A stretch of DNA of 64,000 nt from assembly GCF_000374565.1 (NCBI RefSeq), contig NZ_KB894693.1, forward strand, positions 1 to 64,000. Reading direction: 5' to 3'. This DNA is from Siminovitchia fordii DSM 16014 = CIP 108821 (GTDB lineage Bacteria > Bacillota > Bacilli > Bacillales > Bacillaceae_C). Below are positions 17,896-25,278 of the stretch, piece after piece. Position numbers and translations under genes: made by a program. Under the pieces are notes generated by a model, which was given only the letters and a program-made list of their open reading frames with translations, was not told the DNA's origin and ran no database searches. Position 1 is the first letter of the stretch. The number at the start of each line of letters is the position of its first letter.

Positions 17896-18189
17896 GTGTT
17901 GGCTCGAATACATCAACGAAAACGAGGGCTTTGCCTATTTCCCGGGTATAAATGGTGTGGTCCGGGATGCAGCGGTCCTGAAGGCCCCATCAATGATGTG
18001 GATGCATGCTGCATGAGACACGACATTTGTCTTAAACGCGGAATTCATCCCTGCCTATGTGATGAAAGGTTCATTGAATGTCTACTTACAAAGTGTGATT
18101 CGAACACTTCCAAGGGTAGGATTGCAACAATTATGTATATTTTCATGCGAATCAAGGCCTCTTCATTTTGTTGGGGCTACAGACGATAG
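17896..18189 (+). CDS. Small phospholipase A2-like protein
   Basis: A cysteine-rich protein of about 97 residues. It contains the calcium-loop pattern WCGPGCSGPEGP followed by the catalytic helix DACCMRHDIC, the CCxxHD signature of phospholipase A2 proteins, including the bacterial and parvovirus VP1-type group. Six further cysteines follow (PCLCDE, ECLLTKC). No signal peptide is visible. A ribosome site AAGGGGG at 17884 fits a start at GTG 17896 or TTG 17899; the longer frame from 17830 is unlikely. It would hydrolyse the sn-2 ester of phospholipids if active. Such short stand-alone versions occur in Bacillus, role unknown. Confidence 0.7.
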   Translation: MLARIHQRKRGLCLFPGYKWCGPGCSGPEGPINDVDACCMRHDICLKRGIHPCLCDERFIECLLTKCDSNTSKGRIATIMYIFMRIKASSFCWGYRR

Positions 18190-18221
18190 GAAAAATACTA
18201 AAGCCGGTCTCGTATTATGAT

Positions 18222-18325
18222 ATGTTCCCCTTTAAGTAGACAGGTAAAAAAGTAAAACCTGGATGCTTAAAGGGGAACATTTTTAAGTCTAAACGAAGCT
18301 ATACCATTGAATATAAGGTAAAAGG
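18222..18325 (+). mobile_element. Possible IS3-family left-end remnant with 15-bp inverted repeat
   Basis: ATGTTCCCCTTTAAG (18222-18236) and its exact complement (18266-18280) flank 29 bases that themselves contain ACAGGT/ACCTGG. Just after, the frame reads KSKRSYTIEYKVKG, like the beginning of an IS3-type OrfA. The segment CCCTTTAAGTAGACAG resembles the end of the IS3 remnant at 27418-27443. I infer a broken end of such an element; no transposase continues. Confidence 0.45.
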
Positions 18326-18474
18326 TATTAACAGCTTATCAACGCCAGCAACATAAGCAAACGCAAAATACGAACACCTTTACGTTACAGCTTTAGCCCC
18401 ACTGGCTTTCCTTTGGGTGCTTGTTTGAGTTTTCTTCGACTTAGCTTGTTTTCCAGCTTTGGTTCCTGCTTTAA

Positions 18475-18837
18475 CCTGTCACAAAGCAAAACTATTACAT
18501 GGTGCAGGGGAAATGAAGGAATACGACCAGTTAGGAATGGGAAACTATGTTTTGGCCGGACACCGAATGAAGAAAAAAGGATTGTTATTTTATGATATAG
18601 TTCGTCTAAATAACGGTGATAAGGTATACGTTACGGATAAAAAAAAGATTTATGAATATCAAGTAGCACAAACAGATCATTAAAGAAAATGAAACAACAA
18701 TCATGGAGGAAAATGGTAAGGACGAAATCACCTTAATAACTTGCGATATACCAAGTGAACCTGAAAACAGAGTAGCCGTAAGGGGAGATCTTATTAATTC
18801 TTTTCCATTCAATGAGGATTTTAAAAATAGAGAATAG
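18475..18837 (+). pseudogene. Sortase remnant, 5'-truncated and frameshifted
   Basis: The first frame encodes HGAGEMKEYDQLGMGNYVLAGH and DIVRLNNGDKVYVTD, the middle of a class A-type sortase including the catalytic histidine in AGH. After a frameshift near 18670 the next frame continues with IMEENGKDEITLITCD, containing the TLxTC active-site cysteine, then RVAVRGDLI with the conserved arginine. The N-terminal membrane anchor is absent; the sequence before 18475 is unrelated. Sortases attach LPxTG-type proteins to the cell wall. All three catalytic residues remain recognisable, so the gene broke fairly recently. Confidence 0.75.
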
Positions 18838-19002
18838 AAGATTTTAGAATGTTTAATTACTTAAAAAGTGTATCAAATGAAATGAAAAAAGTTTCTTGGT
18901 TAGGTAAAAAAGTTAAATTTTAGGAGAAGCCTATATAAAGAGTTCATCATTAAAACATTTGGATAGACCTATTTCGAATCCATGAGAGATTTTTTCAAAA
19001 AT

Positions 19003-19036
19003 AGTAGCACAAGCCATGATTTTGGCCTGTGCTACT
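19003..19036 (-). terminator. Terminator of the HyuA/DUF917 operon
   Basis: GTAGCACA with GCC pairs with GGC and TGTGCTAC around an 8-base loop. On the minus strand it is followed by TATTTTTG. It lies 15 bases past the HyuA stop and probably ends the whole operon. Confidence 0.8.
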
Positions 19037-19051
19037 AATGTTTGTATATAG

Positions 19052-20614
19052 CTACCTTGCTAGTTCCCCTGCTGCCTTGACTCTTACTCGTGTCGCATTT
19101 CCAGGTAGATAGGCAAGTGGAACATCTTCAATATCCACAATGTCGCATGTATTGGGATCAGCTCCTGCCTCAACGGCTTCATTGACCGCCATTTGTTTTG
19201 CCAGCTCCAGAGTTTTTTCCCGGCCAAGCTCATCCAAAGAGAACACTCTTTCTACTTGACCGCTTACTTGAGCAATGGCAGAACCAATGGCGTTGGCAAC
19301 CCCATGGTTTTTCGGGCGAATGACTTCTGAGGCTCCTTCCAATGTTGCGGGTACAAGTATACTTCCACCGCCGACCAAAATGACTGGAACAGGATCCGCA
19401 CTGGTTTTCATGCGGTCCACCGCCAATTCCACCATGGAAGTCATTTCCGCATAAATGCTTTCCAGTAATGTCCGATCCAAATGGCGGACCTTTTCAGGAT
19501 CTCCAATTTCAGCTTTTCCAAGAGCCACGACGACATCTGTGGTCGTCAACGTATCACCGCCGAAAACGAGTGCCTTCTCCGTTAAACGGTAACCTACGCT
19601 GTCCGGTCCAATCGAAAATTCTCCATTCTCTCGAATTCGGACAATCGTTCCTCCACCCAGTCCGACAGAAACCAAATCTGGCATACGAAAGTTTGTCCGA
19701 GCACCTCCAATTTCAACAGCGAGAGACGATTCTCTAGGAAAAGAGCTCACGAGGACTCCGACGTCAGTAGTCGTTCCTCCCACATCGACAACAATCGCAT
19801 CGTCATGACCGGATAAATAAGATGCACCGCGTAAACTGTTCGTCGGGCCACAGGCAACAGTCAAGATCGGATATTTTAATGCATAGTCCACAGACATAAG
19901 GGTTCCGTCATTTTGACCTAAAAATACCCGGGCATCATGGATGCCTTCTTCCCTTAACGCATTGACAAACCCGTTAATTGTTGTTTTGGCTACATTCACG
20001 ACCGAAGCATTTAAAATCGTTGCATTTTCCCTTTCAAGAAGGCCGACGCTGCCGATCTCACATGAAAGTGATACGGGTAATTCTTCTCCCATTACTTCTT
20101 GCATAATTTCAGCTGCCCGTTCCTCATGACTTCGTGAAACTGGTGAGAACACAGACGTGATGGCAATGGAATCAACCTGCCCCTTCACTTCTTCAGCAAT
20201 GCGATACAGTTCTTGTTCATCAAGCGGCATAATTTCCCGCCCGTCAAATTCATGTCCGCCTTGAACAATATAAACATATTTTCCTAGCTTTTCCCGTAAA
20301 TCATCTGGCACTCCAATAAGCGGTTTGACCGCAAGCGTTGCGGGAGCACCTAAACGGATAACTGCGATTGAATTTAATCTTTTCCTTTCAACAATAGCAT
20401 TCGTTGCATGAGTAGTCCCAAGCATGGCATACTTAATGTCAGAAAGTGGAACATTAGAAGAAGTGATGACTTCCTTCATTGCCTTATATATTCCCGTACT
20501 GACGTCTTCCGTTGTCGGTGTTTTCGTTTCTGCTATGACATTGAAATCCTCATCCAAAATAACTGCATCCGTATTCGTCCCGCCAACATCAATTCCTATT
20601 CGATAAATGCCCAT
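19052..20614 (-). CDS. Hydantoinase/oxoprolinase A-type ATPase (HyuA-like)
   Basis: A 520-residue protein of the HyuA/oxoprolinase family. The N-terminal domain starts YRIGIDVGGTNTDAVIL, and a second phosphate-binding motif, VVDVGGTTTDVGVL, follows near residue 280; both belong to an actin/hexokinase-like ATPase fold. Related enzymes use ATP to open the cyclic amide of hydantoins or 5-oxoproline, usually with a HyuB partner. No HyuB is present; the partner is the DUF917 protein encoded immediately upstream, whose stop TAA overlaps this ATG by one base. It is the last gene of the probable DUF1177-to-HyuA operon. Confidence 0.85.
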   Translation of the reverse strand: MGIYRIGIDVGGTNTDAVILDEDFNVIAETKTPTTEDVSTGIYKAMKEVITSSNVPLSDIKYAMLGTTHATNAIVERKRLNSIAVIRLGAPATLAVKPLIGVPDDLREKLGKYVYIVQGGHEFDGREIMPLDEQELYRIAEEVKGQVDSIAITSVFSPVSRSHEERAAEIMQEVMGEELPVSLSCEIGSVGLLERENATILNASVVNVAKTTINGFVNALREEGIHDARVFLGQNDGTLMSVDYALKYPILTVACGPTNSLRGASYLSGHDDAIVVDVGGTTTDVGVLVSSFPRESSLAVEIGGARTNFRMPDLVSVGLGGGTIVRIRENGEFSIGPDSVGYRLTEKALVFGGDTLTTTDVVVALGKAEIGDPEKVRHLDRTLLESIYAEMTSMVELAVDRMKTSADPVPVILVGGGSILVPATLEGASEVIRPKNHGVANAIGSAIAQVSGQVERVFSLDELGREKTLELAKQMAVNEAVEAGADPNTCDIVDIEDVPLAYLPGNATRVRVKAAGELAR

Positions 20615-21708
20615 TATTGTCCAGCTCCTCCTACCATTAACTTCTCAACGGGGACATAATCCACATCGTAACCGAAATAAGATGGGCCGCATGTATCAAT
20701 ACCTTTTTCCGTTCTCCATTTCGGATCACACGGTATTCCAATGACAACGCAGCGAGCCCCATATCTTAATCCTTCCGTAGTGATTGGAAGTCCAGTCTCC
20801 GCATCCAGCACCGCAATTAAATCAGGTGTTACACATAACAGGCGATCTTTCGTTTTTGCGATCAAATGCTCATTTTGGAACCGAAGCTCAAGAGTTTCAC
20901 CTTTATAATCCGCCAATCCTTCGATGGCAGCCATTCCCCTTGTAAAACCAGTCTCCGTTTTACGATTAATATCTGTTACTTTTCCCTGAAACAGTTCAAA
21001 TCCCTTTGTCAGTTCGAGCACTTTCTCAATTGGATCATAGCCCCCAGCTTTGGCAAGGCGGATAGAGCGGCCTATCTCTTCTTCCAACTGCAAAATATTA
21101 TGGATACCGCTTTCCTTTAAATTTTTTCCTCTCATAGGATAAATGGCCATCATAACAGACCCGCCCATTTGAATCGTAGCGTTTCTTGCGATTCTTTCGG
21201 CCCATAAATTATCAATCGTATTCAGCAATGAGGCGTTTCCTTTTTCATCAGCAATCACCATAGGGGTTGCTGAAACTCCATCCAAATAAAAGGTTGTCAT
21301 TTGTAATTCCGGAAAAGCTCGCCCCATTCCATCAACGTCTACTACTGGCAATTTCAGTGTTGCCGCAAGTGCCAAAGGAAGCATGGAATTAATGCCCCCG
21401 GCTTCTATAGGAATGGTAGCAACAATTTTTTCCCCAAGATAAGATTCAAGCGTTTTAAACGTTGCCAATGCCTCTGTACCGCTTGGAGCTTTTTCCACCA
21501 TCACCGTCGGCGCTCCCATCATGCCCGTCGGCACAATTAAATCATCATCGCCAATTTCGTCTATGGATAGAAGTTTAATCGGACCATTTTCTTCAACTGC
21601 CTGTAAAGCCATCAACTTTCCAATATGAGGGTCACCTCCCCCTCCAGTTCCAAGCAACGCCGCACCAACAGCAATATCCTCAATCTCTTCTTTTCCAATA
21701 AACCTCAT
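20614..21708 (-). CDS. DUF917 protein
   Basis: A 364-residue protein typical of DUF917: opening IAVGAALLGTGGGGDPHIG, then DDDLIVPTGMMGAPTVMVEKAPSG and ETGLPITTEGLRYGARCVVIG near the C-terminus. DUF917 occurs as a separate protein or fused to hydantoinase A-type domains, so it is probably the second subunit of a hydantoinase-like enzyme. Its biochemical role is not established. Start at 21706-21708 behind GAGGG. Its stop overlaps the hyuA-like start, which indicates translational coupling. It lies 100 bases downstream of the permease gene. Confidence 0.85.
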   Translation of the reverse strand: MRFIGKEEIEDIAVGAALLGTGGGGDPHIGKLMALQAVEENGPIKLLSIDEIGDDDLIVPTGMMGAPTVMVEKAPSGTEALATFKTLESYLGEKIVATIPIEAGGINSMLPLALAATLKLPVVDVDGMGRAFPELQMTTFYLDGVSATPMVIADEKGNASLLNTIDNLWAERIARNATIQMGGSVMMAIYPMRGKNLKESGIHNILQLEEEIGRSIRLAKAGGYDPIEKVLELTKGFELFQGKVTDINRKTETGFTRGMAAIEGLADYKGETLELRFQNEHLIAKTKDRLLCVTPDLIAVLDAETGLPITTEGLRYGARCVVIGIPCDPKWRTEKGIDTCGPSYFGYDVDYVPVEKLMVGGAGQ

Positions 21709-21810
21709 ATGTTGATCCCTCTTTTTCAGTTTTTTCAGACTCCCCTGGATAGGATAGAAGTTGTCTTATCCTTTGTGAAGTTAAAAGGATGGACTGGCCA
21801 AATTCTCAAA

Positions 21811-23139
21811 TTATTTATAGGTTTTCACTTCACCATACGTTACTTTTTTACCGCGGTGGACTATAGCATTTAGCAGCCAGTACAGGAAGCCGCCTGCAAC
21901 AAGTGAGTTGACAGAAGGTATCCCCCAGTGAATGGTCAAACCAATGGCAATTGATGCAATCCAAGCAATCAGTGTGATTGGATTCCATGCCTCATACGTT
22001 TCCGGCAATACACCTTTTTCACGGGATTCTTTTAATTCTTTCGCATAGCGTTTAACAATAAAGTACTCCACTGTCATAATGCCTCCTACAGGCGGCAGTG
22101 CTACACCCAGCAATACAAGGAAGCTTTCGAACGCTCCTAAAATTCCTAGCACAGAAAATAGTGTACCAATCAAACCGAGAATAATTGTAACAAGCGTCCG
22201 GTTTACTCGCTTCCCAAAGCCGAGATCAATCAAATTAACGACACCGAGAGAAGAAGAGTATAAGTTCCAGTCGTTAATCTTCAATGTAGCCGTAATTAAT
22301 ATGATCGTTCCAATAATACCGCTTGTACCCATAACGATTGAGATGACATCGGATGTCTTTGCTGCATGGGCTAGAAGAACACCTACCAAACCAATAATAT
22401 ATTCCCCGAATGTAATGCCAATGACTGTTTGCTTAATCACGTCACCAACAGAACGGTTAAAACGGCTCATATCAGGTGTAATGATGGCACCAGCGATAAA
22501 TCCACCCGCAACCATACTCGCACCAACAGCCAGTGGAATTTCAGGACCCGGCACCGGCAAAGCAATCAGCTCTCCGAATGAAAACTGTGTCAATACGTTG
22601 CTGATTGAATAAAAAACTACAAGTAAGAAAAGTGGAACTGTTACATATGCAGTAAATCCCAAGGACAAAATGCCAAACAATACAATAAGTGTCACAGACA
22701 CCCCTGTAACAATCGACCAAAGCCAGACTGGACCGCCTACAATTTGATGGATTCCGTTGGCAAATACCTCATTTTGAATTCCAAACCATCCGATCATAGA
22801 GATAGCGATCACTAGACTCAACAAGAAAGAACCCAGTTTTCCAAAGCCTGCCCATCTAACTAATAAAGTGGTACTCAACCCTTCTCTCATACCGGCAATT
22901 CCCACAAAAATGGACACAACTTCCAAAATGACCGCTCCTAGGGTAATAGCCCAAAAAGCAGTCCAAAAATCCATACCGTAACCAAGCGCAGCACCCAGTA
23001 AAAATTGGGAGAGAGCAGAGATTTGTCCAAATCGCATCGTAGCAATGCCAAACCAGTGCTTTCTCTCACTTTTTGGAACCCGGGATAATGCATAATCATC
23101 ATATTTTTCCCCAATTGTCACTTCCTCTTCCTTTTTCAC
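21811..23139 (-). CDS. NCS1-family nucleobase/hydantoin-type permease
   Basis: A membrane transporter of about 442 residues in the NCS1 family (cytosine, allantoin, hydantoin permeases), with about twelve helices. MRFGQISALSQFLLGAALGYG and GGFIAGAIITPDMSRFNR are typical segments. It should import the substrate of the pathway with sodium or protons. I choose the GTG at 23137-23139, preceded by AAGGGTGG; a longer frame to 23241 reads through an IS-like hairpin (RGNVSSLSSIKIWAQIRQG) and is unlikely to be translated. The short N-terminal part is charged (KKEEEVTIGEKYDDYALSRVP). Confidence 0.85.
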   Translation of the reverse strand: MKKEEEVTIGEKYDDYALSRVPKSERKHWFGIATMRFGQISALSQFLLGAALGYGMDFWTAFWAITLGAVILEVVSIFVGIAGMREGLSTTLLVRWAGFGKLGSFLLSLVIAISMIGWFGIQNEVFANGIHQIVGGPVWLWSIVTGVSVTLIVLFGILSLGFTAYVTVPLFLLVVFYSISNVLTQFSFGELIALPVPGPEIPLAVGASMVAGGFIAGAIITPDMSRFNRSVGDVIKQTVIGITFGEYIIGLVGVLLAHAAKTSDVISIVMGTSGIIGTIILITATLKINDWNLYSSSLGVVNLIDLGFGKRVNRTLVTIILGLIGTLFSVLGILGAFESFLVLLGVALPPVGGIMTVEYFIVKRYAKELKESREKGVLPETYEAWNPITLIAWIASIAIGLTIHWGIPSVNSLVAGGFLYWLLNAIVHRGKKVTYGEVKTYK

Positions 23140-23197
23140 GCCTTTCTCCACCCTTCTTTTATCAAATGCGCCTTGGCGTATTTGCGCCCAGATTTTT

Positions 23198-23347
23198 ATC
23201 GAGCTTAAGCTCGATACATTTCCTCTGAAAACCCGTGGCATCCGCCAGAGGCTTTAACTTCATTCAGCCGGGGTTTGCCCCCTACTAAGTAGACCCATTC
23301 ATCTCACCACTTACAGATGTGGGAGACTTCTGCTGAATGAAGTTAAA
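23198..23347 (-). mobile_element. Structured repeat resembling an IS200/IS605 right end, inside the operon
   Basis: Between the nitrilase stop and the permease start lies a highly folded stretch. Features: a perfect 16-bp inverted repeat (TTTAACTTCATTCAGC 23253-23268; complement 23332-23347), GGGG/CCCC hairpin at 23270-23281, a CATCT/AGATG hairpin inside CCCA/TGGG near 23294-23323, CCTCTG/CAGAGG, and the perfect palindrome ATCGAGCTTAAGCTCGAT (23198-23215). This layout fits the non-coding end of IS200/IS605-type elements, which also forms the omega RNA of TnpB. No transposase is present. The right arm contains the nitrilase stop codon. An operon-internal regulatory RNA is the alternative. Confidence 0.5.
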
Positions 23348-24149
23348 TGTAAATATCAGGCTTTCTATCCCTCAAATAAGAAATTTGGGTTCTAAATGTG
23401 TTAATTTCATCCAAATCAATTGTCACTACCTCTACAGTTTCCTCACCATCAGGAAGCTGCGCAATCACTTGTCCTCTTGGGTTACACACTTTACTCCCAC
23501 CAAATAAATACAAATCCCCTTCGTGCCCGAAACGGTTTACGCCGATCGTGAAAAAAATATTCTCCAATGCGCGTTGAGGGACATTTAATTCCCACATATC
23601 TTTATCTTGGACTCTCCATGCTGAGGGCATAAACACAAACTCGGCCCCATTCAGGCATAAAGAGCGACAAGCTTCGGGAAAACCAATATCATAACAAATG
23701 GCGATTCCAAATTTTCCATATTTTGTGTCGAAAATGGGGTAATCAGAGCCTTCTTTAAAATACATCCTTTCTTTTGCCCATAAATGTGTCTTGGCAAAGC
23801 TTCCAAGTAAATCTCCTTCATCATCAAAAACAAGAGCTGAATTATACAAAATCCCTTCCAAATCCCGCTTTTCTCCAAAAGGCGCTACCACATATACTTT
23901 ATTTTCTCGAGCTGCTTCCGCCATCTTTTCAACAGTATAGTCATAGTATTGAAGTGCCAATAAACTTACATCATCACCGAGCAGATCTAAATTATAGCCT
24001 GTGGAAAAAAGCTCAGGAAGACAAACAATATAGGCTCCCTTTTCAGCTGCCAGCTTGATTTTCTCAGCTGCTTTTTTTACATTGTACTCAACGTCACCGA
24101 GCTTACTATCAAACTGGATAATACCGATATTGACTCTCCTGCTGTTCAC
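23343..24149 (-). CDS. Carbon-nitrogen hydrolase (nitrilase superfamily)
   Basis: A 268-residue amidohydrolase of the nitrilase fold. The catalytic triad is visible: Glu in LPELFSTGYN (residue about 47), Lys in FAKTHLW (about 119) and Cys in GIAICYDIGFPE (about 152). Family members cleave amides, N-carbamoyl compounds or nitriles. The length fits omega-amidase, beta-ureidopropionase-like and N-carbamoyl amidase groups. Start GTG at 24147-24149 with AAGGAG. It begins 15 bases after DUF1177 and ends within the structured repeat. In context it probably hydrolyses the linear product formed when a ring is opened, but that is inference. Confidence 0.85.
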   Translation of the reverse strand: MNSRRVNIGIIQFDSKLGDVEYNVKKAAEKIKLAAEKGAYIVCLPELFSTGYNLDLLGDDVSLLALQYYDYTVEKMAEAARENKVYVVAPFGEKRDLEGILYNSALVFDDEGDLLGSFAKTHLWAKERMYFKEGSDYPIFDTKYGKFGIAICYDIGFPEACRSLCLNGAEFVFMPSAWRVQDKDMWELNVPQRALENIFFTIGVNRFGHEGDLYLFGGSKVCNPRGQVIAQLPDGEETVEVVTIDLDEINTFRTQISYLRDRKPDIYI

Positions 24150-24164
24150 TTTTCAGGACTCCTT

Positions 24165-25115
24165 TCAAACTTGCTCGGGCTGTCTGCCAAAGGTCTGCAG
24201 TTTTTTCATTGAACCATACAATTTTTTTAGCTTTGCAAACTCATCCTTATTATAAAATTCGCATTTTCCGCTGGTATATTCTTTGGCTACCTCGATGGCG
24301 AAGCGGACTGCCTCGGCGATATCAACCTCACGACTCGCTCCTGTTCCGCATCCCGGCACCACTGATTTAGCCGTTATAGCCACTCCGACCACCGGGACAT
24401 CCGTTGCCACAGAGGGTTGTAAAATACTGTTTAAATGGTACAGTCCGTTCCCATATGGAGTGATATCCTGCATTGTCACGCCAAAGGTTACCGGAAAATC
24501 CCCCGTCGTCATTTCCATGATTCGTAAAAGATCATCACTAAAACGTAATATATAACCTTCCTTTACAGTAGGAGAAATGGCTATCCCCAAATGGTTTACA
24601 ATTTTATTTCCTTTGGTAGTATCAATCGAAAGAATGGCTTCCATTTCCTCAAGCACTTCATGTCGATTCATCTCCATCATGTCAACGGGTGAGCCCATAA
24701 AATCAACCGGTTCATGCGGCTCAATTGGAGCATCAGGACAAATATGTGTCGTTATATACACATCCCCAGGAAGACGGTCCCCATTCGAAGCCATATTCAC
24801 TAATTTGAATGCAACAGTAATGGCAGCGATTGCACCATCCCCGTCGGAAACGGATCCGATTCTGAATGGACGTGCTCCAAGTCCCCCGAGTCTCCCAACA
24901 ATCCCCAGTGTCGGCGCCGACCCTCCATCACTTTTTCCATTCGTTCCTTTGATTAAAATTTTGATAAAATCAGTCGAAGCCCCAGTCGCTCCGACAACGG
25001 TTTCATAAGATGATTCACAATGTGGCAAACCTTTAAAAATATTGACAACCTTTTTGCCATTTATATAAGCTTCGTCCAACAGCTCCATTATTTCCATCGT
25101 ATATTTCAAAGACAC
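24165..25115 (-). CDS. DUF1177 protein
   Basis: A 316-residue protein matching DUF1177: TGASTDFIKILIKGTNG, TLGIVGRLGGLGARPFRIG, SVSDGDGAIAA, GDVYITTHICPDAP, PVDFMGSPVDMMEMN, ILSIDTTKGNKIVNH and DITPYGNGLYHLNSILQP are highly conserved-looking. His and Asp clusters (THICPDAPIEPHEP) suggest a metal site, which would suit a hydrolase or isomerase, but no activity is established to my knowledge. Start GTG at 25113-25115. It is the first gene of the operon, 54 bases behind a promoter. DUF1177 genes are often near hydantoinase-like and DUF917 genes, which the context here repeats. Confidence 0.8.
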   Translation of the reverse strand: MSLKYTMEIMELLDEAYINGKKVVNIFKGLPHCESSYETVVGATGASTDFIKILIKGTNGKSDGGSAPTLGIVGRLGGLGARPFRIGSVSDGDGAIAAITVAFKLVNMASNGDRLPGDVYITTHICPDAPIEPHEPVDFMGSPVDMMEMNRHEVLEEMEAILSIDTTKGNKIVNHLGIAISPTVKEGYILRFSDDLLRIMEMTTGDFPVTFGVTMQDITPYGNGLYHLNSILQPSVATDVPVVGVAITAKSVVPGCGTGASREVDIAEAVRFAIEVAKEYTSGKCEFYNKDEFAKLKKLYGSMKKLQTFGRQPEQV

Positions 25116-25168
25116 CAGACATCACCATCCATCTAAATATTCTGTCTATTTATGTGGTACTTAAAAAA

Positions 25169-25197
25169 ATTATAAATTTTACGGATGGTGCTGTACA
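25169..25197 (-). promoter_or_regulatory. Sigma-A-type promoter of the DUF1177 operon
   Basis: On the minus strand, TGTACA (25192-25197, four of six matches to TTGACA) and a perfect TATAAT (25169-25174) are 17 bases apart. It is 54 bases upstream of the DUF1177 start. Upstream, GTGGGAAAA near 25207 and TTTTCCTTCCCAC near 25225-25237 form an imperfect dyad that could bind the regulator encoded next door. Confidence 0.65.
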
Positions 25198-25251
25198 TGT
25201 CCATAGTGGGAAAACATACACACATTTTCCTTCCCACCATGCACAAAAAAA

Positions 25252-25278
25252 GATCAACAAGCCTATTGCTCGTTGACC
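25252..25278 (-). terminator. Terminator overlapping the end of the PucR-type gene
   Basis: GATCAACAAGC (25252-25262) pairs with GCTCGTTGACC (25268-25278), and on the minus strand a run of seven T follows. The stop codon of the regulator lies inside the hairpin, so the regulator is transcribed separately from the operon downstream. Confidence 0.8.

Noticed and set aside
18606-18812. 68-codon minus-strand frame
   Set aside because: Shadow of the sortase remnant, whose plus-strand reading shows the catalytic motifs.
22079-22612. 177-codon frame opposite the NCS1 permease gene
   Set aside because: Antisense shadow of a strongly conserved transporter gene, with no start context.
23139-23241. 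Longer N-terminus of the NCS1 permease
   Set aside because: The extra 34 codons run through the structured repeat and have no ribosome site, while GTG 23139 has one.
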